A stretch of 64,000 nucleotides of DNA from Saccharothrix sp. ALI-22-I. GTDB lineage: Bacteria; Actinomycetota; Actinomycetes; Mycobacteriales; Pseudonocardiaceae. The notes under the pieces are model-generated. The model was not told the DNA's origin. It ran no database searches and saw nothing but the letters and a program-made list of their open reading frames with translations. The stretch spans positions 124,001 through 188,000 of the forward strand of contig NZ_MTQP01000054.1 in NCBI RefSeq assembly GCF_001984175.1. The letters run 5' to 3'. Position numbers and translations under genes: made by a program. The number at the start of each line of letters is the position of its first letter. The stretch's first letter is position 1. This document shows, piece by piece, positions 55,954 to 64,000 of this stretch.

Positions 55954-55976
55954 GTCTAGTCCACTATGGACCAGAC
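55954..55976. promoter_or_regulatory. LacI autoregulatory operator candidate
   Basis: The arms GTCTAGTCCA (55954-55963) and TGGACCAGAC (55967-55976) pair at 9 of 10 positions around CTA. The site lies about 40 bases before the lacI-type start and between the two divergent genes, the usual place for autoregulation. Confidence 0.55.
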
Positions 55977-56003
55977 AACGCGGCCGCACCAGGCCGGGCG
56001 TAT

Positions 56004-56009
56004 TATGAT
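56004..56009 (+). promoter_or_regulatory. -10 hexamer of a leaderless LacI mRNA
   Basis: TATGAT ends six bases before the ATG at 56016; with the overlapping TATTAT (56001-56006) it is the best -10 in the window. No ribosome-binding site precedes the ATG. Confidence 0.55.
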
Positions 56010-56015
56010 CCACAG

Positions 56016-57023
56016 ATGGTCACCATCGCCGACGTCGCACGGGCGGCCGGGGTCTCGCCCAGCACCGTATCGTACGTGCTGTCCGGGAAGCGCTCGATCT
56101 CGGAGACGACCCGGCGACGGGTGCACCACAGCATCCGCAAGCTCGGTTACCGCCCGAACGCGGGCGCGCGGGCCCTGGCGAGCAGCCGCACGAACGTGCT
56201 CGCCCTCGTCGTGCCGATGCGCACCGACCTGAACGTCCCGGTGGTCATGCAGTTCGTCACGGCCACCGTCGCCGAGGCCCGCTCCTACGACCACGACGTG
56301 CTGTTGCTGACCGCCGACGAAGGCGCGGAGGGCCTGCACCGCGTCGCCGCCTCCGCGCTCGCCGACGCGATCATCGTGATGGACGTCGAAGCGGCCGAAC
56401 CCCGCGTGCCGGTGCTGCGGTCACTGGCCCGGCCGGCGGTGCTGATCGGCGTGCCGGACGACTCGCAGGGCCTGACCTGCGTCGATCTCGACTTCACCGC
56501 GGCCGGGTCGGACTGCGTCAGCCACCTGGCCGACCTCGGCCACCGGGACATCGCCCTCATCGGCCCCTCCCCCGCCGTCTACGAGCGCGGCACGAGCTAC
56601 GCGGGCCGGTTCCTGCGCGGGTTCGAGCAGACCGCCGCGAGCCGTGGCGTCGAGGCCGTCACGCTGGCGTGCGTCCCGACCTACGACGGCCTGCGGGAAC
56701 TCCTGGACGGCCTGCTCGCCCGACCCCACCCGGTCACCGGTCTGGTGGTCCACAACGAGGCCATTCTCGGCCCGCTGCTGTCCGAACTGGCCAAGCGGGG
56801 CAGGCAGGTGCCCCGGGACATGTCCGTGCTGGCGGTCTGCCCGCCCGACGTCGCCGAGGCGCAGGCCGTGCCGTTGTCCTCGGTCGACCTCCCGGCCACC
56901 GAACTCGGTCGGCTGGCCGTCGAGTTGACGATGCGCCAACTCGACGGCCTGGCCGAGCCCGAGGTCCGGCTGCTGCCGCCGCGGCTAACCGCCCGCGGCA
57001 GCACCGGTCCGGTGGGTGCCTAG
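56016..57023 (+). CDS. LacI-family transcriptional regulator
   Basis: 335 residues from the ATG at 56016. The N-terminal helix-turn-helix and hinge are typical (VTIADVARAAGVSPSTVSYV, then RRRVHHSIRKLGYRPNAGAR). The periplasmic-binding-protein-like ligand domain follows (LALVVPMRTD..., LADLGHRDIALIGPS, VEAVTLACVPTYDG). It is divergent from the kinase and upstream of, though oriented against, the GH31-ABC operon, making it the likely regulator of that operon and of the LacI-type site at 40282. Its 3' end overlaps a GH35 relic on the other strand. Confidence 0.93.
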   Translation: MVTIADVARAAGVSPSTVSYVLSGKRSISETTRRRVHHSIRKLGYRPNAGARALASSRTNVLALVVPMRTDLNVPVVMQFVTATVAEARSYDHDVLLLTADEGAEGLHRVAASALADAIIVMDVEAAEPRVPVLRSLARPAVLIGVPDDSQGLTCVDLDFTAAGSDCVSHLADLGHRDIALIGPSPAVYERGTSYAGRFLRGFEQTAASRGVEAVTLACVPTYDGLRELLDGLLARPHPVTGLVVHNEAILGPLLSELAKRGRQVPRDMSVLAVCPPDVAEAQAVPLSSVDLPATELGRLAVELTMRQLDGLAEPEVRLLPPRLTARGSTGPVGA

Positions 57024-57180
57024 GGTCACCAGGCTCACCGGTCCCGGATCACCCTGCGCCGTCTCGGTCGCGATCACGGCGAAGGTGAGCGTGTTGTGGT
57101 CGCGCAGCACACCGTTCGGGAGCACGAACTCCCGCTGGGGCCGACGCCGTTGAGGTACTGCCGTTGCCTGAAGGTTGGTT
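56985..57180 (-). pseudogene. Relic of the C-terminus of a GH35 beta-galactosidase
   Basis: On the minus strand the reading FVLPNGVLRDHNTLTFAV, then a stretch ending GPVSLVTLG before a TAG at 56987-56985, matches the end of GH35 beta-galactosidases. Just upstream YLNGVGP, the usual preceding block, lies in another frame, so a one-base shift occurs near 57138. Nothing of the catalytic part remains. The relic ends inside the last 38 bases of the LacI gene and lies directly downstream of the GH31 gene, suggesting the operon once ended with a GH35 gene. Confidence 0.5.
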
Positions 57181-57239
57181 TCACGGTCAATATGTAGGGC
57201 CGGCTGTCACCAACGCCATGACGCGCAACAGCCACAGCC

Positions 57240-59537
57240 TCACCGGATTCCTCGCAGGGCCACGGCTGCCCCCGAGGCGTCGACCACCACTCCATCAGGG
57301 TGCGAGCCGAGCGCGCCACCGTCCACGGCGTCCACCGCCCGAGTGCCGACGAGCAGCAGCCGCCACTGTGACGGCGCGCCCTCGGCCTCCACCCGGATCT
57401 CGTCACCCTGCCGGTGGGTGCGGAACGTCGTGTCGCCGACCACCGTCACGTGGTCGCCGTCGGCCAGTTCGTACGCGTGCAGCGTGACGCCCTCGGCGTA
57501 GTCGTAGTCCGGCCGGTCGTCCACCGCGCCCACGGGCAGGATCGTGTTCGGCCGCACCAGCACCGGCGCGGTGAGGAAGTCGCAGCGGTCCCGCACCCAG
57601 CGCGGGCCCTGCACGGTCTCGCCGGTGAGGAAGTGCGTCCAACGGCCCTCGGGGACGTAGTACGAGACGTCGCCGTCGTCGGAGAACACCGGCGCCACCA
57701 GCAGGTCGTCACCGAGCATGTACTGGCGTTCGAGGTGAGCGCAACCGGGGTCGTCCGGGAACTCCACCACCATCGCCCGCATCATCGGGACACCCTCGGT
57801 GCTCGCTTGCCGCGCCGCCTGGTCCAGGTACGGCATCAGCCGGAGCTTCAGCTTGGTGAACCGCCGCAGCACGTCCACGGACTCCTCGTCGAACAGCCAC
57901 GGCACCCGGTACGACGCGCTGCCGTGCAACCTGCTGTGCGAGGACAGCAGCCCGAACGCGATCCACCGCTTGAACACCGCCGCCGTCGGCGTGCCCTCGA
58001 AGCCGCCGATGTCGTGGCTCCAGTAGCCGAAACCGGACAGGCCCAGCGACAGCCCGCCCCGCAGGCTCTCCGCCATCGACTCGTAGGTGGCCTCGCAGTC
58101 GCCGCCCCAGTGCACCGGGAACTGCTGTCCCCCCGCCGTGGCGGACCGCGCGAACACCACCGCCTCGCCCTCGCCGCGCCGCTCGCGCAGCAGGTCGAAC
58201 ACGGTCTTGTTGTACAGGTGGGTGTAGTAGTTGTGCATCCGCTCCGGGTCGGAGCCGTCGTGGTAGACGACGTCGGTCGGCACGCGCTCGCCGAAGTCGG
58301 TCTTGAAGCAGTCCACGCCCTGCTCCAGCAGAGCGTCCAGCTTGGACGCGTACCACGCGCGGGCGGCCGGGTTGGTGAAGTCCACCAGCGCCATGCCCGG
58401 CTGCCACAGGTCCCACTGCCACACGTCGCCGTTCGGCCTGCGCAGCAGGTAGCCGTTCGCCTTGCCCTCGGCGAACATCGGCGACCGCTGCGCGATGTAC
58501 GGGTTGATCCACAACGAGATGTGCAACCCTCGGGCGCGCAGTCGTTCGAGCATGCCGGCCGGGTCGGGGAACGTGCGCGGGTCCCACTCGAAGTCGCACC
58601 AGTGCTGTTCGCGCATCCAGAAGCAGTCGAAGTGGAACACGCTCAACGGCAGGTCCCGTTCCAGCATCCCGTCGATGAACCCGGACACCGTCTGCTCGTC
58701 GTAGTCCGTGGTGAACGACGTGGACAGCCACAGCCCGAACGACCAGGCGGGCGGCAACGCGGGCCGCCCGGTGAGCGCGGTGTACTTGCGCAGGATCTCC
58801 CTCGGCGTGGGGCCGTAGATCAGGAAGTACTCCAGCGACTGGCCCTCCACGCTGAACTGGACCTTCGACACCGCCTCCGAGCCCACCTCGAACGAGACGT
58901 GCCCGGGGTGGTTGACGAAGATCCCGTACCCGGCGTTGGTCAGGAAGAACGGGACGTTCTTGTACGCCTGCTCGCTGCTGGTGCCGCCATCGGCGTTCCA
59001 GATATCCACGGTCTGGCCGTTCTTGACCAGCGGCCCGAACCGCTCGCCCAACCCGTAGACCGCGTCACCGACACCCAGGACCAGCTGCTCGCGGACGTGG
59101 TGCACACCGTCCAGGGTCATGAACCCGATGCCCTTGGTGCCGCTGCTGGTCAACGTGCGACCGTCGGCGGTGAAGTCCACCCGCCACTGTTCGCCCCGGT
59201 GCACCCGCACCGACAACGCGCCCGCGGTCATCACCACCCCGCCGACGTCGTCCACCACCTTGGCCTCGTGCGCGCCATCCGTGGTCAGGGCGAACGCCGG
59301 TTCCTTGGGCGTCTCCCCGGAGAAGTGCGTGATCTTCACACCGATCACGTCGGCCATCGGCGAGGTGAGGCCCAGGGTGACCACGGGTCCCTTGAGCGTG
59401 TCGCCGCGGTGCCGGATCGGACGGGTCGACGCGTGCACGACGACCTCCCCGGCACCCGTTGTGACATCGTGCACCTCGATCGGGTACGCGGCCTCGACCC
59501 CGGCCCGAAGCAGCCAATAACCGTCGCTGAACTTCAC
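57240..59537 (-). CDS. GH31 alpha-xylosidase (YicI-like)
   Basis: 765 residues from a GTG at 59537 that overlaps the previous stop (GTGA), with GGAG upstream. The YicI hallmarks are present: FHFDCFWMREQHWCDFEWDP, nucleophile Asp 414 in CFKTDFGERVPTDV, acid/base Asp 480 in WGGDCEATYESM. No signal peptide, so it acts in the cytoplasm, removing alpha-1,6-xylose from the non-reducing ends of xyloglucan oligosaccharides such as isoprimeverose. It is the last gene of the sugar operon and supplies the strongest clue to its substrate. Confidence 0.93.
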   Translation of the reverse strand: MKFSDGYWLLRAGVEAAYPIEVHDVTTGAGEVVVHASTRPIRHRGDTLKGPVVTLGLTSPMADVIGVKITHFSGETPKEPAFALTTDGAHEAKVVDDVGGVVMTAGALSVRVHRGEQWRVDFTADGRTLTSSGTKGIGFMTLDGVHHVREQLVLGVGDAVYGLGERFGPLVKNGQTVDIWNADGGTSSEQAYKNVPFFLTNAGYGIFVNHPGHVSFEVGSEAVSKVQFSVEGQSLEYFLIYGPTPREILRKYTALTGRPALPPAWSFGLWLSTSFTTDYDEQTVSGFIDGMLERDLPLSVFHFDCFWMREQHWCDFEWDPRTFPDPAGMLERLRARGLHISLWINPYIAQRSPMFAEGKANGYLLRRPNGDVWQWDLWQPGMALVDFTNPAARAWYASKLDALLEQGVDCFKTDFGERVPTDVVYHDGSDPERMHNYYTHLYNKTVFDLLRERRGEGEAVVFARSATAGGQQFPVHWGGDCEATYESMAESLRGGLSLGLSGFGYWSHDIGGFEGTPTAAVFKRWIAFGLLSSHSRLHGSASYRVPWLFDEESVDVLRRFTKLKLRLMPYLDQAARQASTEGVPMMRAMVVEFPDDPGCAHLERQYMLGDDLLVAPVFSDDGDVSYYVPEGRWTHFLTGETVQGPRWVRDRCDFLTAPVLVRPNTILPVGAVDDRPDYDYAEGVTLHAYELADGDHVTVVGDTTFRTHRQGDEIRVEAEGAPSQWRLLLVGTRAVDAVDGGALGSHPDGVVVDASGAAVALRGIR

Positions 59538-60346
59538 TTCACCGCTCCTGCCGTGATGCCGCGCGTCAACGCGCGTTGAAAGATGAGGAAGAAGACGATG
59601 GCCGGGATGACCCCGAGCAACGCCGAGGCGCTGGTCATGGTGGCGTCCATCATCCGCTGGCCCTGGAGCACACCCAGCGCCACCGGCACCGTCTGGTTCT
59701 CGTTGGAGATCAGCAGCACCAGCGGGAGGAAGAACTCGTTCCAGGTCCAGATGAAGAAGAACACGAACAGCACACCCAGAGTGGGCCTGCTGATCGGCAC
59801 CACGATCCGCACCAGTGTCTGCCACTTGTTCGCACCGTCGATGCGGGCGGCCTCCAGCAGTTCACGCGGGAAGCCGCCAAGCGTCGAAGTGAGCAGGTAG
59901 GTGCCGAAGGCAGCCTGGATCACCGTGAAGATGATGATCACGGCCAGCTTCGTGTCATACAGCCCGACCTCGTTGGCCAGGAAGTACAGCGGGTAGACCA
60001 GCGCCTCCTGCGGCAGGGTGTTCGCGATCAGGAACACCACCAGGATCCACAGCCGGCCGCGCACCCGACCGATGCCCAGCGCGTAGGCGTTGAACACCGA
60101 CACGACCACCGCGAGCACGGCCACCGACCCGCTGATCACCACGCTGTTCCACAGCTTCTCGCCGAAGTCGACGCGTTCCCAGAACGCGATGATGCCGTCC
60201 AGCGACACCCCGTCCGGCAGGTCGAGCGGACCGCCGGTGGAGTACTCCACCGGCGTCTTCACCGCGTTGAGCGCGACGATGACGAACGGCACCAGCATCG
60301 CCGCGGCCAGCAGGATCATCGACCACAGCACCGCGTGCCGCCGCAT
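59534..60346 (-). CDS. Sugar ABC transporter permease (MalG type)
   Basis: 270 residues. Six helices are visible, with the EAA loop LLEAARIDGANKWQTLVRIVVP near residue 180 and a C-terminal NQTVPVALGVLQGQ region of CUT1 permeases. It forms the channel with the permease encoded just upstream, whose stop overlaps its ATG by one base. Confidence 0.94.
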   Translation of the reverse strand: MRRHAVLWSMILLAAAMLVPFVIVALNAVKTPVEYSTGGPLDLPDGVSLDGIIAFWERVDFGEKLWNSVVISGSVAVLAVVVSVFNAYALGIGRVRGRLWILVVFLIANTLPQEALVYPLYFLANEVGLYDTKLAVIIIFTVIQAAFGTYLLTSTLGGFPRELLEAARIDGANKWQTLVRIVVPISRPTLGVLFVFFFIWTWNEFFLPLVLLISNENQTVPVALGVLQGQRMMDATMTSASALLGVIPAIVFFLIFQRALTRGITAGAVK

Positions 60347-61248
60347 CAGCGCTCACCCCGGTTCTGCACGCGCAGGAACACGGTGGCGAGGACCAGGATC
60401 AGCACGGTGAGCACGGTCGCGATCGCCGCGCCGTAGCCGACCTGCGTCTTCTCGAAGAAGTTCTGGAACGAGTAGTAGGACGGCACGTTCGTCGAGCCGC
60501 CCGGCCCGCCCCTGGTCAGCACGTAGATCGGCGCGAACACCTTGAGCGCCGCGATGGTGCAGGTCAGCAGCACGACGAAGATCTCCGGCCGGATCTGCGG
60601 CACGGTGACGTGCCAGAACCGGCCCCACCAGGACGCGCCGTCCAACTCTGCGGCCTCGTGCAGCGACGGGTCGACCCGCTGCATCCCAGCCATGAAGATG
60701 ACCACCGGGTAGCCGACCTGGACCCACAGCATCACCCCCATCACTGTCCACAGCGCCAAGTCGGGATCGCCCAGCCAGTTCTGCGCCAGCGAGTCCAGCC
60801 CGACCGCCCGCAGCACCTCGTTCAACGCGCCGCCCTGCGGGGCCAGGATCCAGCTCCACACGATCCCGGCCACCGCGATCGGCAGCACCTGCGGCAGGTA
60901 GATGCACGCCCGCAGCACAGCGGCGTGCCTGGACCCGAAGTGCTTGCCGACGAAGTCGAACAGGGCCGCGGCGATGACGAGGCCCGCCAGGGTCGGCAGG
61001 ACCGCCATCGCCACCACCAGGCCCACGTTGTGCCGGAACGACGCCCAGAACGTGGCGTCCGACATCAACCGGACGTAGTTGTCCAACCCGATCCACTCGG
61101 GCGCGCCCGCGCCCGACCACTCGGTGAAGCTGATGCCGACGTTCATCCCGAACGGCACCAGGATCACCGCGAGCAGCAGCAGTCCGCCGGGGACGAGGAA
61201 CCACAGGTACGATCCGCGATCGCGGATCGGGCTCCGGACCACGCTCAT
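60346..61248 (-). CDS. Sugar ABC transporter permease (MalF type)
   Basis: 300 residues from the ATG at 61248, which overlaps the binding-protein stop (ATGA). Helices include LVPGGLLLLAVILVPFGMNVG; the EAA loop is LHEAAELDGASWWGRFWHVTVP. CUT1 family, partner of the MalG-type permease. No ATPase gene is in the operon; such CUT1 systems share an MsiK-type ATPase encoded elsewhere. Confidence 0.94.
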   Translation of the reverse strand: MSVVRSPIRDRGSYLWFLVPGGLLLLAVILVPFGMNVGISFTEWSGAGAPEWIGLDNYVRLMSDATFWASFRHNVGLVVAMAVLPTLAGLVIAAALFDFVGKHFGSRHAAVLRACIYLPQVLPIAVAGIVWSWILAPQGGALNEVLRAVGLDSLAQNWLGDPDLALWTVMGVMLWVQVGYPVVIFMAGMQRVDPSLHEAAELDGASWWGRFWHVTVPQIRPEIFVVLLTCTIAALKVFAPIYVLTRGGPGGSTNVPSYYSFQNFFEKTQVGYGAAIATVLTVLILVLATVFLRVQNRGER

Positions 61249-62522
61249 TTGCCGACGCTCGCCAGGTTTTCCTTGTAGTAGTCCGACAACTCGGTCAACA
61301 CCTCGTGCGGCCCGGCCTGCCCGGTGATCAGCTTCTGCACGGCCGACACCTGCACGTCGTAGAATCCGGGCACGGGCCAGTCCGGGTAGAACGCCAGCCG
61401 GTCGTCGTCGCTCAGCTCCTTGAAGTCCTCGTTCAAGCGCAGCGTGGCCGGATCGGTCGCCGGGGTGTCGCTCGGGGCGACCGCCACGCCGCCCGCGTCG
61501 CGCAGCTTGTCCTGGATCGGCTGGGTCATGGTGATCTCGATGAAGTCGTAGGCGAGCTGCTTGTTCTTCGACCCCTTCGGCACCACCCACATGTTGCCGC
61601 TGGACCCGGCCGTCATGCCCGGCCACGGCACGGAACCCCACTGGAAGTCCTTGACCTGGGACTGCACCCGGCCGTACCACCAGCTGCCGCTGATCATGAT
61701 CGGGTGCTTGCCCTGCATGAACGCGACACCCATGTCCTCGGCCTTCACGCCGGCCGAGTCCTTGCTGATGTAGCCCTCGCGCAGCCACTTGGCGAACGTC
61801 TCCGCGCCGTACACCCACGCGTTGTCGTGGAAGTTCACGTCGCCCGTGTACCGCTGGTACCGGTCCACCCAGTCGCGGTCGGCCTTGGTGAGCGCCAGCT
61901 GGTACAGGATCTGCTGAGCCGGGTACTCCGCGCCGCCCAACGCCAGCGGGGTGATCCCGGCGGCGACGAACTTCGTCATCGCGGCCGTCAGCTCGTCCAG
62001 CGTCTTGGGCTCGGCCAAGCCCTGCTGGTCGAACATGGTCTTGTTGTAGTAGACCATCACGTACTCGGCGTAGTTGGGGATGCCGTACCACTTGCCCGAC
62101 CCCATCACGCCGCGCTCGTCGTACTTGGCCGTGGTCTCGATGCCCGGCCCGAGCTTCTTGTCCCAGCCGCGCTTCGCCACCTCGTCGCTGATGTCGGTCA
62201 GCAGGCCTTGCTTGGACAGCAGACCGGCGGTCGCATTGCCCTTCGTGTACTCCAGGATGTCCGGCGCGTCTTTGGAGTTGAGTACCATGGACGCCGTTTT
62301 CTGGATCTGCTCGAAGCCCTTCTCCTCGAACTGCACCTTCACCCCGGGGTGGGAGGCCTCGAACTGCTTGATCGCCTCCGCCCACGCCACGCCCATGGCG
62401 CTGTCCGGACCTTCGAAGTGCCACAGCTTGAGGGTGTTGGGGTCGGAGGCCTCCTCCGAACCCCCGCAGCCGGCCACGGCCAGCACGGCCGCGACCGCGG
62501 CCGCCAGGAGTCGCTTGGACAT
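61245..62522 (-). CDS. Sugar-binding lipoprotein of a CUT1 ABC transporter
   Basis: 425 residues from the ATG at 62522. A lipoprotein signal (LAAAVAAVLAVAGC, lipidated Cys about 18) leads into the extracellular-solute-binding family 1 fold (TLKLWHFEGPDSAMGVAWAE, then NKTMFDQQGLAEPKTLDEL). It would capture oligosaccharide outside the membrane. Its ATG overlaps the stop of the GH3 gene by one base, so sugar cleavage, capture and import are translationally coupled. Confidence 0.93.
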   Translation of the reverse strand: MSKRLLAAAVAAVLAVAGCGGSEEASDPNTLKLWHFEGPDSAMGVAWAEAIKQFEASHPGVKVQFEEKGFEQIQKTASMVLNSKDAPDILEYTKGNATAGLLSKQGLLTDISDEVAKRGWDKKLGPGIETTAKYDERGVMGSGKWYGIPNYAEYVMVYYNKTMFDQQGLAEPKTLDELTAAMTKFVAAGITPLALGGAEYPAQQILYQLALTKADRDWVDRYQRYTGDVNFHDNAWVYGAETFAKWLREGYISKDSAGVKAEDMGVAFMQGKHPIMISGSWWYGRVQSQVKDFQWGSVPWPGMTAGSSGNMWVVPKGSKNKQLAYDFIEITMTQPIQDKLRDAGGVAVAPSDTPATDPATLRLNEDFKELSDDDRLAFYPDWPVPGFYDVQVSAVQKLITGQAGPHEVLTELSDYYKENLASVGK

Positions 62523-64000
62523 CAGGATGATCCCCCCACGGTGAGATTGTCGATCCGGGCCTTCCCCGTGAAGACCAGGTACACGTCCTGTCGGCCGGTC
62601 GCGTTGCGCAACGGCGTCGAGACCGACGTCCAGGAGTACTTGTCGGCCGTGGTCGGCACGGCGAGCGTGCCCACCAGTCGGCCGGTAGGACCGCCGAGGC
62701 GCACCTCGACGGTCGTCGGCGCGTCCGCGTTCGCCACGCGCGCCGACAGTGATCGGGCGGACCGGCCGAGGTTCACGTCCTTGAAGGCGATCCACTGGCC
62801 GGCTGCCGTTGCGCCGACGGCGGTGCCGCGTTCCTTGGTGGTGTCCACCAGCGTCACGCCGGAGTAGTCGTCGAAGTTCTGCGCCTGTGTGGGTTTGCGC
62901 AGGTCGCGCGGCGGGATCGTCTCGCCGCGCACGGTGATCGCGCGGGTCAGCCCGCCGACGACCAGGTCGTGCGGCGCGGTCTCCACCACCCGCTTCTCGC
63001 GGGTCACGTCCCAGAACGACAGATCGGCCGCGCGGACGGTGAGTTCTACCGTCCTGGTCTCGCCGGGCCGCAGCTCCACGCGTTCGAAGGCACGCAGCTG
63101 CCTGACCGGCTGCGGCACCCGCGATTGCTTCTGCCGCGAGAACAGCTGGACCACCTCGGCACCGGCCCGATCGCCGGTGTTGGTCACGTCCACCCGGACC
63201 TTCACCTGGCCGGAGGCGTCGACGACGGTCCGGTCCAGCCGCAACTTCGAGTAGCGGAACGACGTGTAGCTCAGCCCGTACCCGAACGGGTACAGCGGCT
63301 TACCGCGGAAGTACTGGTAGGTGTGCCCTGACTTGGAGATGTCGTACTGGAGCATGTCCGGCAGGTCCGCGTCGGACCGGTACCACGTCTGGGTCAGCTT
63401 GCCGCTGGGGTTGTGGTCGCCGAACAGCACGTCGGCGATCGCGTGCCCGGTCTCCTGGCCCGCATGCGTGGTCCAGAGGATCGCGGGCAGGTCCGCGGTG
63501 TCCCAGTCGCCCGAGTACGGGTAGCTGCTCTCCAGCACGACGATCGTGCGCGGGTTGGCCTTGCGCACCGCGTCGATCACGGCCCGCTGGCCTGCGGGGA
63601 GCACGGTGGTGTTGCGGTCGTCGTCCTCACGGCCGTTGATGAACGGCATACTGCCGACCACCACGACCGCGGCGTCGGCGCCCTTGGCCGCCGCCACGGC
63701 GCTGTCGACACCGCTGCGCACGACCTCGCGCCCGAACTTCGTCGCGGCCTCCGGCGTCTCGGCGCCCACGGTGAGCCGACCGTCCGCGCCCACGACCACG
63801 TACCTGTTCGGGCCGAACCACGACTGCGTGATCTCGTTGCCGGCGTACTCCAGCACGTACGAGCCGTCGGCCTGGGCCACGAGCTTGAACTGCTGCTGGA
63901 CGAACCAGCCGTTGGGCTGCACCGCGTTGTTGACCAGGCTGCGCCCGTCACCCAGGGACACGGTCTTGCCGTTGGACGCCGCACGGAGCGTGATGGTGTC
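62522..64000 (-). CDS. GH3 beta-glucosidase/xylosidase-like enzyme (5' part beyond the window)
   Basis: 493 codons of the C-terminal part; the N-terminal barrel with the nucleophile Asp is outside the window. Visible are the alpha/beta sandwich of GH3 (VVVVGSMPFINGREDDDRN, WTTHAGQETGHAIADVLFG, NPSGKLTQTWY), the fibronectin-III-like domain (VRVDVTNTGDRAGAEVVQLF) and a CBM6-like end (FDDYSGVTL, VEVRLGGPTGRLVGTL). Secretion cannot be judged. With the transporter and alpha-xylosidase it points to beta-glucan backbone of xyloglucan. Confidence 0.88.
   Translation of the reverse strand, partial: DTITLRAASNGKTVSLGDGRSLVNNAVQPNGWFVQQQFKLVAQADGSYVLEYAGNEITQSWFGPNRYVVVGADGRLTVGAETPEAATKFGREVVRSGVDSAVAAAKGADAAVVVVGSMPFINGREDDDRNTTVLPAGQRAVIDAVRKANPRTIVVLESSYPYSGDWDTADLPAILWTTHAGQETGHAIADVLFGDHNPSGKLTQTWYRSDADLPDMLQYDISKSGHTYQYFRGKPLYPFGYGLSYTSFRYSKLRLDRTVVDASGQVKVRVDVTNTGDRAGAEVVQLFSRQKQSRVPQPVRQLRAFERVELRPGETRTVELTVRAADLSFWDVTREKRVVETAPHDLVVGGLTRAITVRGETIPPRDLRKPTQAQNFDDYSGVTLVDTTKERGTAVGATAAGQWIAFKDVNLGRSARSLSARVANADAPTTVEVRLGGPTGRLVGTLAVPTTADKYSWTSVSTPLRNATGRQDVYLVFTGKARIDNLTVGGSS

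Overview
The window is very GC-rich, with GTG and TTG starts, many overlapping stop/start codons, a SARP/AfsR-type regulator, an ANTAR output domain, a mycothiol-type DinB enzyme, rare TTA codons and several start codons with a -10 hexamer only 6-7 nt upstream. Together these point to a filamentous actinobacterium, most likely of the Pseudonocardiales (Saccharothrix, Lentzea, Actinosynnema or Amycolatopsis-like). The species cannot be fixed from sequence reading alone.

Layout. 1-2464: the end of a molybdate ABC importer operon (modA partial, modB, modC). 2583-9848: a quinone-oxidoreductase-like gene, argS, a DUF418 membrane protein divergent from a TetR regulator, then a 1.7 kb stretch of gene debris (7660-9392) holding fragments of an integrase, a RibD-type reductase, a Na+/H+ antiporter and a short-chain dehydrogenase, then a DUF2000 gene. 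9898-17233: AraC and LuxR regulators, two unrecognised proteins, a secreted GH43 galactanase-like enzyme with a ricin-type lectin domain, and a GH13 alpha-glucosidase. 17319-20843: a lone NACHT-family STAND ATPase, an anti-phage candidate. 21109-26843: a hybrid histidine kinase with receiver and ANTAR output, an internally deleted GNAT gene, an MFS exporter and an ABC-F ribosome-protection-like protein with a TTA codon.

27044-30957 is the most unusual locus. A perfect 9-bp-arm palindrome covers the -10 of an apparently leaderless promoter and is followed by four tightly packed genes: a J-domain plus degenerate kinase protein, a VWA protein, an adenylosuccinate-synthetase paralogue whose aspartate-binding loop is not conserved, and a NUDIX protein that lacks catalytic glutamates and ends in a winged-helix-like region (NrtR architecture). 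It reads as a self-regulated, nucleotide-sensing operon of unknown purpose.

31144-36169: a MetE-core protein, a DUF4287/DUF5655 protein, a membrane protein, an alpha/beta hydrolase and another membrane protein. 36321-45427: plant-polysaccharide enzymes: a 1252-residue secreted GH2 beta-galactosidase with a LamG-like insert, controlled through a LacI-type palindrome, and a two-gene unit of a Tat-exported GH2 enzyme and a CE12-like esterase behind a duplicated 13-bp site. 45437-49272: a DsbA/FrnE-like protein and a SARP-NB-ARC-TPR regulator. 49644-53001: a lactococcin-972-type bacteriocin with its ABC transporter and large membrane protein, next to a convergent two-component system made of a kinase, a degenerate kinase and a NarL regulator (53044-55905). 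56016-64000: a LacI regulator, a GH35 relic, and a translationally coupled operon of GH3 (cut by the window end), sugar-binding lipoprotein, two permeases and a YicI-like GH31 alpha-xylosidase, best read as uptake and cleavage of xyloglucan-type oligosaccharides.
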